Made by a program: the position numbers and the translations under genes. Positions 1-7,566 of a stretch of 25,272 bases of DNA are shown here, piece by piece. Source of the DNA: CAUZFZ01 sp963579025 (GTDB lineage Bacteria; Planctomycetota; Planctomycetia; Planctomycetales; Planctomycetaceae); contig CAUZFZ010000153.1 of the NCBI GenBank assembly GCA_963579025.1, positions 1 to 25,272 on the forward strand, given 5' to 3'. The notes under the pieces are model-generated. The model was not told the DNA's origin, did no database searches, and was given only the letters and a program-made list of their open reading frames with translations. Each line of letters opens with the position of its first letter. Positions within the stretch are counted from its first letter, which is position 1.

Positions 1-67
1 GCGCGGCACGGCGCGGCACGGCGCGGCACGGCGCGGCACGGCGCGCACGGCGCGCACGGCGCGCACG
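1..67. repeat. GC-rich short tandem repeat at window edge
   Basis: Four perfect copies of the 10-mer gcgcggcacg (1-40) are followed by three copies of the 9-mer gcgcgcacg (41-67), which is the same unit with one base lost. The array touches the first base of the window, so its true length is unknown. It lies just past the stop codon of the minus-strand hydrolase. It may be a real microsatellite or an assembly-edge artefact; no function can be read from it. Confidence 0.9.
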
Positions 68-84
68 GCTGCCGACTGAAGGCG

Positions 85-1104
85 CTAAGAACGCGTGAGT
101 CCGAATCGAAGATGCGCCGCCAGCCATTCAACGACCCGCCAGTCCATCCACCGGCGGTCGGGATCGGTTCCGGGGCGGGCGATATAGCCCAGATGCCCTC
201 CTTGCTCCGCGATGTGAACCTGCACGGATGGCACAGCCGGCAACTGGTCAAACGACGCGACGGGAATCAGCGGGTCGTCGCGTGCCGTCAGGATTAGAGT
301 CGGCACATTGATCGCCGGGACAAACTGAGCGCCGCTGCAGTTTGCGTAATAGTCGTAGACGCCGTCGAATCCAGACACGGGCGCCGTGTACTTATCATCG
401 AACTCACGCAACCGGTCGGGGATGGAACCTCCGATTGGTCCCGGCGCGTCGGCAACCCGATCAATCCGCTCCTGCACCTGCCGAGACAACAGTCCGGTAA
501 AGTGTCGATCGTAAAGCCGGTTGGATCGTTTTCTCAAAGCGTCTCCACACAGCTCCAGATCAATCGGCGGATTCACAGCGGCAGCACAAGCCAGGTACGG
601 CGGCACGCGTCCGCTTTGTCCGTCCTCGCCCAGCATCTTCAGCAGCATGTTGCCACTCAACGAAAATCCGACGACGCCTCCCAGCGACCCGTTGCACAGA
701 TTGGCCGCACAGGAGTACGCAGACCGTACGTCATCAGAACGTCCCGCGTGATAAGGCAACCGTGCCAGTTTTGCACCGGCTCCGCAGCCGCGATGGTCCA
801 GCCGGAAGACACGCACTCCCTGGTCAACCAGTTTGCCACCGACCCGAATCATGTAGAAGCTGCCATGACAGCCCGCCAGACCATGCAGCAACAGGACGAA
901 GGGTGCTCCCGGTCCCCAATTAGCGGGACAGTCGTCGTGAAGAATCAGCCGGTCGCCGTCGGGCAGGTCAATGGTGTGTCGTGTCGCGGAGTAGCGTCGC
1001 TGTTCACCCTTGAAAACGTAGGCTGCCAGCGTTTGTCGATGCCCGCCTCGCAGCAGTGGATGCGGGCGGAACGGCGGCAGGATGAATGAATCCTCATTGC
1101 TCAT
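85..1104 (-). CDS. YheT-family alpha/beta hydrolase
   Basis: A 339-residue alpha/beta-fold hydrolase of the YheT/ABHD1-3 type, cytosolic, substrate unknown (probably esters). The N-terminal HPLLRGGHRQT at residues 15-25 matches the family signature seen before the hydrolase core. HGLAGC (74-79) supplies the oxyanion-hole region, GFSLSG (146-151) the nucleophile elbow with Ser148, ARDDPLIP (274-281) the acidic residue and GGHLGY (302-307) the catalytic histidine. The elbow reads GxSxS rather than the usual GxSxG. The start at MSNEDS is preferred because the family's conserved region begins shortly after it; an in-frame upstream extension to 1197 would run almost to the start of the divergent dehydratase gene and adds no recognisable sequence. 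The gene is divergent from the dehydratase gene, with 93 bp between the starts. Confidence 0.85.
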   Translation of the reverse strand: MSNEDSFILPPFRPHPLLRGGHRQTLAAYVFKGEQRRYSATRHTIDLPDGDRLILHDDCPANWGPGAPFVLLLHGLAGCHGSFYMIRVGGKLVDQGVRVFRLDHRGCGAGAKLARLPYHAGRSDDVRSAYSCAANLCNGSLGGVVGFSLSGNMLLKMLGEDGQSGRVPPYLACAAAVNPPIDLELCGDALRKRSNRLYDRHFTGLLSRQVQERIDRVADAPGPIGGSIPDRLREFDDKYTAPVSGFDGVYDYYANCSGAQFVPAINVPTLILTARDDPLIPVASFDQLPAVPSVQVHIAEQGGHLGYIARPGTDPDRRWMDWRVVEWLAAHLRFGLTRS

Positions 1105-1197
1105 AACCAGATACGGGCTTTCCTGACATTGCGTCAAATTCAGACTGAAGGCAGGATACGAACTAACGCCAGGCGTCAACACAAGAGAGACACACAA

Positions 1198-1560
1198 ATG
1201 GAAATCCTGTCCTGCGATCAGCTGTCCAACAAGAAGTGCGTCCCCTGCGAAGGTGGCGTGCCCAGGTTTTCACCCGAAGAAGCCGAAGAGCAGATCAAAC
1301 AACTCGACGGCTGGGAATTGACGCACAATCACGAGCGGATTCGCAAGTCATGGGTCGTCACCAATTTCGTGGCGGCTATGCAGTTCTTTGAGAAAGTCAC
1401 GCAGGTTGCCGAATCTGAAGGTCACCATCCTGACCTGCATCTGGAGCAGTATCGGAATGCGACCATTGAACTCTGGACGCACGCGATCGGCGGCCTGTCC
1501 GAGAACGACTTCATCTGCGCGGCGAAATTCGATGAGCTGCCAATCGAGTTGAAACAGTAA
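1198..1560 (+). CDS. 4a-hydroxytetrahydrobiopterin (pterin carbinolamine) dehydratase
   Basis: A 120-residue PCD/DCoH family protein that dehydrates 4a-hydroxytetrahydropterin during recycling of the pterin cofactor used by aromatic amino acid hydroxylases. The active-site signature is present: EGHHPD (74-79), then Tyr85, WTH (93-95) and Asp104, with the normal spacing. The length fits the family (about 100-120 residues). The ATG at 1198 is preceded by an agagag purine stretch; an in-frame extension back to 1129 is possible but adds a basic segment foreign to the family and enters the intergenic space shared with the hydrolase. A cysteine-containing N-terminal segment (SCDQLSNKKCVPCEGG) is common in bacterial members. 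No aromatic hydroxylase gene lies nearby. Confidence 0.93.
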   Translation: MEILSCDQLSNKKCVPCEGGVPRFSPEEAEEQIKQLDGWELTHNHERIRKSWVVTNFVAAMQFFEKVTQVAESEGHHPDLHLEQYRNATIELWTHAIGGLSENDFICAAKFDELPIELKQ

Positions 1561-1590
1561 TTCGTCCGAGACTCGCAAGGGATTGCGACC

Positions 1591-2052
1591 ATGCATCAAC
1601 AACCCGTTCATCTGTGGAAGCGAAGCAACTGCCGATTGCGGTTACACGTCTCATTCATGGGGCTTGTGATTCTGTCTCTGGCAGGTTGCGGACCAGCGTG
1701 GTACAGCCCTCCGCCGCCCATGTATCCACCGGGACAACGGATTCCGCCAGGCCAGCTTGCTCCGGTCCCCAGGCCACCAGGCAACCAGCAGCCTCCGCTG
1801 AAGACGCCATCAACTTTCGAGCAGGAAACGCTGCCCGGAAGCCTGAACGAAGTGCCGAGCGTCCCTGCTGACCAGGTATTGACGGTCCCGCCGCCGCTGG
1901 CCGACCCGACGTACCACGAGGTCAAAGCCGGAGAGACGCTCATCGGCATCGCCAAAATGTTTGGCGTGACACTCGAGCAGTTACGCGCCGCGAATACGCT
2001 CAGTGAGAATCACATCATTAAAGCATACGATCTGCTTCGGATTCCGGAGTAA
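1591..2052 (+). CDS. LysM-domain lipoprotein
   Basis: A 153-residue secreted lipoprotein. The signal peptide has a basic stretch, a hydrophobic segment (about 20-31) and a lipobox LAGC with the lipidated cysteine at residue 33. Residues 38-105 are a proline-rich linker (PPPP, PPGQ and PRPPG runs), probably extended across the periplasm. A single LysM peptidoglycan-binding domain occupies about 107-152: YHEVKAGETL opens it, followed by the AKMFGVTLEQLRAAN and LLRIPE segments. The protein probably tethers the outer membrane or a partner to peptidoglycan; no catalytic domain is present. It begins 30 bp after the dehydratase stop and may be cotranscribed with it. The strong hairpin at 2092-2131 follows. 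Confidence 0.88.
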   Translation: MHQQPVHLWKRSNCRLRLHVSFMGLVILSLAGCGPAWYSPPPPMYPPGQRIPPGQLAPVPRPPGNQQPPLKTPSTFEQETLPGSLNEVPSVPADQVLTVPPPLADPTYHEVKAGETLIGIAKMFGVTLEQLRAANTLSENHIIKAYDLLRIPE

Positions 2053-2091
2053 GCCGGCAGCGCGAAGGATCGTTGGATCAATAAGTGTCGC

Positions 2092-2131
2092 CTTTCGCTC
2101 CGCGAAAGTGCGTTCTTTCGCGGAGCGAAAG
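2092..2131. terminator. Nested perfect hairpin between convergent genes
   Basis: A perfect 17-bp inverted repeat, ctttcgctccgcgaaag (2092-2108) and its reverse complement (2115-2131), flanks a 6-nt loop. Each arm is itself a 7-bp hairpin (ctttcgc...gcgaaag with a 3-nt loop), so the element can form one long stem or two small ones. It lies between the convergent LysM and CpaF genes and could stop transcription from both sides, though no long T-tract follows. It may also belong to a dispersed REP-like intergenic family; this window has only one copy. Confidence 0.7.
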
Positions 2132-2174
2132 ACGACAATGTGACACGTAATTCAAGGACGTTCCTAAGCGACTG

Positions 2175-3293
2175 TCATTCCGGTTCTGCCCAGGCGTCGG
2201 CCGAATGCCGGATCTCGTTTTCCAGACCATGCTCATAGGGCTCGCTGGCAAACGTGGGGCGCGTGCCCGTGAATTCCAATTTCGAAATCAGCTCGCCGTC
2301 GTCGGTCCGCCCCTTCAGTCGATTCACGAAGATGTCCTGAAACTGGTACTGGTTGTTTTCGTTGAGTCCATAGGCTTCCGTGATCTTCGTCACTTTGCGT
2401 GACCCGTCTTCGGAAAACCTCGCGAGCTGCACGATCACATTGATCGCCGACGCCACCTGAGCCCGGGCCACATACACGGGCAGGTCAACATCCGACATCA
2501 GCGACAGCGTCTCCAGCCGCACCAGAGCATCGCGCGGTGAAGTCGCATGCACGGTGGTCAGACTGCCGGTGTGACCGCTGATCATCGACTGCACCATTTC
2601 CAGAGCTTCACCGCCGCGGACTTCTCCGACGATGATTCGATCCGGGCGCATTCGTAGTGACGCTCGAAACAGATCACGAATTGTGACTTCGCCGCGTCCA
2701 TAGGCATCCGCCTGCTGCGCTTCCAGGTACAGCGAGTGCTTCTGTGCCAGCCGCAGTTCCGAACTGTCCTCGATCACGACGATCCGTTCGGACTCAGGCA
2801 CGGCAGTAGAGACGGCATTCAGCATCGTCGTCTTACCGGTTCCCGTTCCACCGGCGACGACCGTGTTCTTATGCAGTCGCACGCACAGTTCGATGAACTC
2901 CTGAGCCTCCGGCGTGATGCTGCCCAGCCGTACGAAGTCATCGAGACTGAAGATGTCCCGCTTGAAACGTCGGATCGTCAGAAAGGTGCCGCTGCGTGCA
3001 CTCGGAGGAATGACGGCATGCACCCGAGATCCATCGGGCAGACGCGCATCCAGAATCGGTCGATCCTGATCAATCTCGCGACCCACATACTGAGCCACAT
3101 TGTGAATCGCCGAGATCAACGCGTCGTCGCTCAGAAACCGGGCGTCAGTTTCATACAGCTTGCCTCGGCGTTCGACATAAACCTCGTCGAAGCGGTTGAC
3201 CATAATTTCGGTAACCGAATCGTCCTCAAGAAACTCCTGCAAAGGAGCGAGGAAGAACCCAAGTGTGGCTTCAAAAACAGACTCTCGTGACAT
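2175..3293 (-). CDS. CpaF/TadA-family secretion ATPase (stand-alone)
   Basis: A 372-residue cytoplasmic ATPase of the type II/IV secretion superfamily, closest to CpaF/TadA, the motor of Tad/Flp pilus assembly. Seen in order: an N-terminal domain with FLAPLQEFLEDDSVTEIMVN (15-33), Walker A GGTGTGKTT (148-156), Asp box IEDSSEL (174-180), Walker B RIIVGEVRGGEAL (219-231) and His box HTGSLTTVHA (241-250). All catalytic motifs are intact and the length is normal for a single-domain CpaF. The ATG at 3293 is chosen because the family's conserved sequence begins directly after it; an in-frame TTG at 3329 would add 12 residues. The other Tad genes (prepilin, TadB/C, RcpA) are missing here. The gene follows the DUF1156 gene on the same strand with a gap of about 120 bp, so cotranscription is possible. 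Confidence 0.88.
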   Translation of the reverse strand: MSRESVFEATLGFFLAPLQEFLEDDSVTEIMVNRFDEVYVERRGKLYETDARFLSDDALISAIHNVAQYVGREIDQDRPILDARLPDGSRVHAVIPPSARSGTFLTIRRFKRDIFSLDDFVRLGSITPEAQEFIELCVRLHKNTVVAGGTGTGKTTMLNAVSTAVPESERIVVIEDSSELRLAQKHSLYLEAQQADAYGRGEVTIRDLFRASLRMRPDRIIVGEVRGGEALEMVQSMISGHTGSLTTVHATSPRDALVRLETLSLMSDVDLPVYVARAQVASAINVIVQLARFSEDGSRKVTKITEAYGLNENNQYQFQDIFVNRLKGRTDDGELISKLEFTGTRPTFASEPYEHGLENEIRHSADAWAEPE

Positions 3294-3413
3294 GGCAAAT
3301 GCCGTTGCGTGTATTTCAGGGCAGGACAAACCAAGTGTACCGAGACGGGGTCATGACAGCACAAGTCGGCTGAACTTTGGCGTCGAAATCGATCGCTACT
3401 CCAGCCCCGGCGA

Positions 3414-6215
3414 TCACTTTGGAACGGCCAGCAACATGGCATCCAGTAGTCGCTTCTCGTCACATCCGGTCGGATACAGTGCCGACAGTGCATTCGCCAG
3501 ACGCACAAACTGCGGTCCGCGGCGCACCTCCTGCTTGAGCAACTCGCGCAGGTGTTCGGCTTCTCCTGACGACTGGAACAGCATCGCCTGGTGAACTCGG
3601 TCGAGTGTCGTCGTTTCTCCGTCGCCCGCTGGATCGGACAATGACTTGCGCCGATCTTTGACGGGGACAAGCCGCACGACACCTTTCTCCGTGCGGATGA
3701 TGCGGTCTTCCCATTCATCCAATCGGATCCCCAACGGCTGAGCGAACCGGCGCACGACGTCGTATGTCAGTCCCTGTCGCAGACTGGCCGCATCCGCGTC
3801 ACCAGATTGAAGCTGCCACAGAAACAGACCGGTCAATCGTGCGTCCTCCTCAAACGAAGCCGAGTCACCGGCACCTCCGTCAGTCGACGACTCACCTGAA
3901 CCCAGCACACGATTCAGCGCCGCACGACCCACGGCTGCCCAGACGTGTTCCAGATACTCGCCCAGAGCGATCTCACGACCGTCGACTGTTTCGACTGTGC
4001 GGAACCGACTGAATATCTCAAGAGCCGGTCCGATGCAGGCGAACACAAGGTCTGCTCCGGCGATTCCTTCACGCTGCAGATATTCCAATCGCTCACTCAC
4101 ACGTTGAGGGAGTTCGCGCAGCACTTCGGACCAGTCGCCGACGCCGGCATCATCAGGCCGCGGGCGGCACACCAGATGAATGCTGGTGGCCAGAACGGCC
4201 GAGTTCTGCGCCCGCAGACGCGTTCCCATTTCCGTTGCGACCGGCCACGACGCCGTCACGATCCAGCCCGCCTGGACCAGCCCCGATAGCAGCGACTCCC
4301 AACCGGCCGTCGACTTGTGCGCGAACACAACCGTGCCGATTCCGTCCGGTTCCAGGACTCGGCGACCTTCGGCGAACGCCCGCTGCATCGCCTGCTCATA
4401 CCACACGGCGGTTTTCTTCGTGCGTCCGTCCAGATGGTTCTGTTCGTCACGCACGGCCTCTCGCTGCTTCGGAGTCAGCCCGTTTCTGTCGTCCCATGGA
4501 TCGCGGCGGATCAGCCGTTCCGGCAACGCCCGCTTCAACCACACGTAGAAGAAGTCCGAAAGATCAGAGTACGGCACCGAGTCGTAATACGGCGGATCGG
4601 TGAACCACACTTGAGCACTCGCATCGGGCAACGGTGATTCGCACGCATCCGCCTGCTCGACCTGCCCAGCGCGAGCCAGCGGCGGGATCCCTGAATTCTC
4701 TCGCGAGAGTTCTCGCAGCACCTTGCCGATCCATTTGATCGCCACATCGAATCCGCCCGTGCTGCCCGCCAGAGGAGCCGCCTCGGCAAAGTCCCACACG
4801 ATCGGCAGCGCCTGTCGGCCGAACGCGTTCATCAGCGACTCGCCCGACGGATTCCAGCGGCACAACGAGTTGCACTGCATCACAACTTTGCCCAGTCCCA
4901 GAGCCGCCAGTTGAGCCACTCGCGGTTCATCACATCGACGGATCAGCTCGGTGACTCGCACCAGAAACAGCTTCTGCCGCGCGGTGAAGAAGTCGCCAAA
5001 CGTGTGCAGTCCGTACTTCCGAGTTCGATAGCCGCCACCCACACTGCCCGTCCCGTCCTGAGGCGGAGCTTCGTCCGGGATGAGTGACAGCCCCGATTCG
5101 CCCACACCATTTGCCTGAGAAACAAGTTCGTCCAGTTCCTGAGTAGCCAGCCATGCAGGTCGATAATCCGCATCCTCAGCCGACCGAAACTGTTTGCCGA
5201 TTTTCCCCGGACCGGTTGTCACCACAGCCAGTAAGGTGGCGCCACCAGTCCTCGTCCCCTGGCTGTCAAACACAACATCCGCGCCACCACGCTGCTCGCT
5301 GAGTTGCGATCGCACGCGATCCGGCGCCACCACACTGCCACACACCAGACACCGTCCTCGCGCTTTGACGACAGTCCCTTCCGGCACGTCATCAGCCGAT
5401 TCGGGCGTAAACACCTCGAACCGAATGCGTGAATTCACACCCGCGGCGTCCACGTGGTACCGAACCGCACGCAGTCGTTTCGGCTTGCGACTCAGCCAGC
5501 ACGATCGCAGCAGTGGAATCTCCGCACCGCAATCCGGAGCCTCGCACCGAATTGTCCGCGACCACAGGTACGCCGTCGGAACAGCACCGCCCACATCATG
5601 CGGGTAGACGTCACCGCACGAATCACGCAGCGTCGCGTCAGCCTGGTCCGTCCAGTCCTCAAGCTGAGTCGTCAGTTCACCGGCGTGACGCGGCAGTTCC
5701 TCCAGCAGGACGCGCAGAATCAGCAGAGCGATCGGATTCAGGTCACTGGCAAACGAATCGCAGCCCAGCCGCAGCCCCTCCAGCGGAATGGCCCCACCAC
5801 CGGAAAACGGATCGACGACCAGCGGCGGCGCTCCGTCATGCGCCGCTTCAATCAGCCGTCGAGACACATCCAGCCAGTCGGGATCGCGCGACAGTTCCCA
5901 GCTCGCAAAGTCAGCGACAAACCGATTCAGAGCGTCGCGCAATGCGACATCACCATCAGCAATCCCGCTTCGCACACGCAGTAGCAAGTCACGCGCGGCA
6001 CTTCGAAACTCGACGGGGCAGTTCGCATCGGCGGGGTCTGGCAACAGCAGCGCCAGCAGCATCGCCCGACACGACGCCAGCGGCCGACGAGCCCACCAGA
6101 TATGCAGAGTCGATGGATGCCCATGCCGCACGGTCTTGTCATGCACGGCATGCCGCGACACATCAGCAACAGGAAAATCCACCTCAGCCAGCCGCCTGCA
6201 TCCTCTCGGGACCAT
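3414..6215 (-). CDS. DUF1156 DNA methylase-like protein
   Basis: A 933-residue protein of the DUF1156 family, annotated elsewhere as adenine-specific DNA methylases containing a Zn-ribbon. The DUF1156 domain (about 8-75) carries the signature VRHGHPSTLHIWWARRPLA (29-47). A SAM-binding motif I follows, DPFSGGGAIPLEGLRLG (135-151), with an acidic loop DLNP at 158-161. A cysteine-rich insertion (Cys224/229/239 and Cys289/292) could form a Zn ribbon. The catalytic motif DPPYYD lies at 540-545, so both halves of an N6-adenine/N4-cytosine methyltransferase are intact. The ATG at 6215 has GGAG 8 nt upstream and the family signature begins close behind it. DUF1156 proteins are known from predicted phage-defence clusters with DUF499 and DUF3780 proteins and helicases; none of these lies in the window. 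A defence role is inference. Confidence 0.85.
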   Translation of the reverse strand: MVPRGCRRLAEVDFPVADVSRHAVHDKTVRHGHPSTLHIWWARRPLASCRAMLLALLLPDPADANCPVEFRSAARDLLLRVRSGIADGDVALRDALNRFVADFASWELSRDPDWLDVSRRLIEAAHDGAPPLVVDPFSGGGAIPLEGLRLGCDSFASDLNPIALLILRVLLEELPRHAGELTTQLEDWTDQADATLRDSCGDVYPHDVGGAVPTAYLWSRTIRCEAPDCGAEIPLLRSCWLSRKPKRLRAVRYHVDAAGVNSRIRFEVFTPESADDVPEGTVVKARGRCLVCGSVVAPDRVRSQLSEQRGGADVVFDSQGTRTGGATLLAVVTTGPGKIGKQFRSAEDADYRPAWLATQELDELVSQANGVGESGLSLIPDEAPPQDGTGSVGGGYRTRKYGLHTFGDFFTARQKLFLVRVTELIRRCDEPRVAQLAALGLGKVVMQCNSLCRWNPSGESLMNAFGRQALPIVWDFAEAAPLAGSTGGFDVAIKWIGKVLRELSRENSGIPPLARAGQVEQADACESPLPDASAQVWFTDPPYYDSVPYSDLSDFFYVWLKRALPERLIRRDPWDDRNGLTPKQREAVRDEQNHLDGRTKKTAVWYEQAMQRAFAEGRRVLEPDGIGTVVFAHKSTAGWESLLSGLVQAGWIVTASWPVATEMGTRLRAQNSAVLATSIHLVCRPRPDDAGVGDWSEVLRELPQRVSERLEYLQREGIAGADLVFACIGPALEIFSRFRTVETVDGREIALGEYLEHVWAAVGRAALNRVLGSGESSTDGGAGDSASFEEDARLTGLFLWQLQSGDADAASLRQGLTYDVVRRFAQPLGIRLDEWEDRIIRTEKGVVRLVPVKDRRKSLSDPAGDGETTTLDRVHQAMLFQSSGEAEHLRELLKQEVRRGPQFVRLANALSALYPTGCDEKRLLDAMLLAVPK

Positions 6216-6440
6216 TCACAAAGCTCCATCGATGTGTAACTCAGACGGCAAAGGCAGCTTGAGTGATCAGCGGCAGCAACCTGCGAGTTCGCACGCACGC
6301 CTTCACTTCACGCTGTGAAAACGCCATCGCAATGCAGCATGACTCCCCGCCAGCAGAAGTCCAGCCCCCAGTCCCGGCACGCATCGCTCGTCCTGCGGCG
6401 GGCTCTGTAGCAACGGATACGTGGCAGGATGCCACGTGAC
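6216..6440. other. Gene-poor stretch between DUF1156 gene and cassette region
   Basis: No convincing gene was found from 6216 to the proposed cassette gene at 6624. Open frames here, including a 142-codon minus-strand frame at 6241-6669, have no recognisable motif and unlikely composition. The only structures seen are a perfect 8-bp hairpin, acgtggcaggatgccacgt (6419-6437, loop gga), and the attC-like element that begins at 6441. The stretch may hold the remains of an older cassette or the promoter of the DUF1156 gene. Confidence 0.5.
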
Positions 6441-6600
6441 ATCCAACGATAAGATCTGTCTCGCACTCCAGACGGAACCACCCGGCATCGCTGTTCACAG
6501 TCGCAATTGCCGGCGCAACTTTGGCCATGTAGGATCGCCGGACATTCCTGCACACGTCATCCTTCTTTGCGACAGTGTGTCGTCCAGAACATCGTTGGCC
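6441..6600 (+). repeat. attC-like element R0
   Basis: The left end reads ATCCAAC (6441-6447), an exact fit to the attC R'' consensus RYYYAAC. CCAACGAT (6443-6450) is the perfect reverse complement of ATCGTTGG (6591-6598) at the right end, so the two ends can pair over about 155 nt. The right end, GTTGGCC (6594-6600), is also the proposed start of the first cassette. The L-box pairing is weaker than in R1 and R2. This is the least certain of the internal elements because no cassette gene was found upstream of it. Confidence 0.5.
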
Positions 6601-6623
6601 GCACTGGAAACCTCGCGACAATT

Positions 6624-6911
6624 GTGAATCGACATCGCACTCCCGCCGAGTTAGTCGTCCACGCTGCAAAGCTGTGTGATCGCGGCGTTATTTGTCCTGC
6701 TGAATCGTGGCACATTATCAGCGATGCTACTGCCGAACTTGAGGTGCGCGTCTTGCTCAATACTCTTTCGCACGGTGACCAGCAGCTGGTTCGTCGAAAT
6801 TATTCGTGCCGGCCACTTTCACTCGAAGTGCTAGCTCAATCGTACGCCGACGCGAATTATGCAGCATTGCTGGAATGGTGCATCGAATCGGCCAGTGCAC
6901 ATAAATCGTGA
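6624..6911 (+). CDS. Hypothetical cassette protein, 95 aa
   Basis: I do not recognise this protein. From a GTG at 6624 it is 95 residues, mixed charged and hydrophobic, with no signal peptide or membrane segment. The frame stays open upstream to an ATG at 6507, but residues before the GTG look non-coding and would cross the proposed recombination point at 6594. Starting at GTG places the gene about 30 nt inside the cassette, the spacing seen for the next two genes. The predicted C-terminal half (RPLSLEVLAQSYADANYAAL) looks helical. The stop codon at 6909-6911 is followed within 5 nt by element R1. A soluble single-domain cytosolic protein is likely; its function is unknown. Confidence 0.5.
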   Translation: MNRHRTPAELVVHAAKLCDRGVICPAESWHIISDATAELEVRVLLNTLSHGDQQLVRRNYSCRPLSLEVLAQSYADANYAALLEWCIESASAHKS

Positions 6912-6915
6912 CGGG

Positions 6916-7065
6916 GCGGCCAATGCATGGCCGCAGAGGTTTGGCATCCATGCCAAACACGCCTTCCTTCTTTATCGATCGCGCGCTCTGCCATTACAAT
7001 CATCAGGTCAGGCCACGCTTTCCAGCCCCGTCGAGGGGCGGCGTCGGCCATGCTTCCCGTTGTGC
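6916..7065 (+). repeat. attC-like element R1
   Basis: Left box GCGGCCAA (6916-6923), followed by GCATGGCC (6925-6932), which pairs perfectly with GGCCATGC (7046-7053). A short spacer, ttccc, leads to the right box GTTGTGC (7059-7065). This R''-L''...L'-R' order is that of attC sites. Inside is a perfect 9-bp hairpin, gtttggcat/atgccaaac (6939-6958, loop cc). The left box is the exact reverse complement of TTGGCCGC (6595-6602), the start of the cassette that this element ends. It is homologous to R2 over its whole length. Confidence 0.72.
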
Positions 7066-7082
7066 GACCTAGCCGATTCCCA

Positions 7083-7400
7083 ATGGCACGTTTGGACAAA
7101 CAACGCCGCAAGGAACTTCTTCGCGAAGTCAAACGCAATGAGATGGCTGCTGCTTTCGACGCACTGCCAATCTCAAACGCCGATTTCAAGGCATTGTTTG
7201 ACATGCTCGATGTTCGCCTGCCGCAAGATGCGTGCGATCATACGCGCCGCCTGACTGTCGCCTTTCTTCAGGAACGGTCGCTCCCAGAGCTCGATGTGCT
7301 GGCGTGGCTCGACGAAAACGGAGGTTTTTGCGATTGCGAGGTTCTCGCCAATTCTGAGCAGGCTTGGGAGGCCTGCAAGGACTTTCAACCGCAATCGTAG
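7083..7400 (+). CDS. DUF2695 domain-containing protein
   Basis: A 105-residue protein whose C-terminal half matches the DUF2695 family, a small cytosolic family of unknown function. The features seen are CDHTRRLT at about residues 44-51, a WLDENGG turn and the hallmark CDCEVLAN cysteine cluster at about 82-89. The N terminus is a basic helix (MARLDKQRRKELLREVKRNE). The conserved Cys/His/Asp residues could bind metal, but this is not shown. The start at 7083 lies 24 nt after the proposed recombination point at 7059. The frame remains open upstream through R1, so an extended start is possible but would translate the repeat. The stop codon is followed after 6 nt by element R2. Confidence 0.8.
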   Translation: MARLDKQRRKELLREVKRNEMAAAFDALPISNADFKALFDMLDVRLPQDACDHTRRLTVAFLQERSLPELDVLAWLDENGGFCDCEVLANSEQAWEACKDFQPQS

Positions 7401-7406
7401 TTCACC

Positions 7407-7557
7407 GGTCGCACAATGTTCGGCCGCTGGGTTGCGGCATCCATGCCGCAAACGCCTTCCCCGTTCATCCACGCGGGCTCCGCTTGTACAATCGTGTGGT
7501 CAGGCCAGCGTCTTTCGCTCCGTTGTGGGGCGGCGTCGGCCAAACTTCCCGTTCGCC
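7407..7557 (+). repeat. attC-like element R2
   Basis: Left box GGTCGCACAA (7407-7416) is the exact 10-nt reverse complement of TTGTGCGACC (7060-7069), the first bases of the cassette it ends. GTTCGGCC (7418-7425) pairs with GGCCAAAC (7538-7545) with one mismatch; the spacer ttccc and right box GTTCGCC (7551-7557) follow. The internal hairpin is ttgcggcat/atgccgcaa (7432-7451, loop cc). Compared with R1, stem bases have changed in pairs while the cc loop, ttccc spacer and flanks are kept, so the folded shape is conserved. Confidence 0.72.
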
Positions 7558-7566
7558 GCGCCAAGA

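Noticed and set aside
502..1089. 195-codon plus-strand open frame
   Set aside because: Antisense to the hydrolase, whose catalytic motifs are intact; no recognisable motif of its own.
5429..6262. 277-codon plus-strand open frame
   Set aside because: Antisense to the DUF1156 gene, Arg/Ser/Pro/His-rich composition typical of the complement of GC-rich coding DNA, and no motif.
6241..6669. 142-codon minus-strand open frame upstream of the DUF1156 gene
   Set aside because: Low-quality composition, no motif or ribosome binding site, and it crosses element R0 and the proposed cassette boundary.
6912..7560. R1 and R2 as insertion sequences or promoters placed before each gene
   Set aside because: No transposase, terminal target duplications or -35/-10 pair was seen; the boundary complementarity fits cassette recombination sites better.
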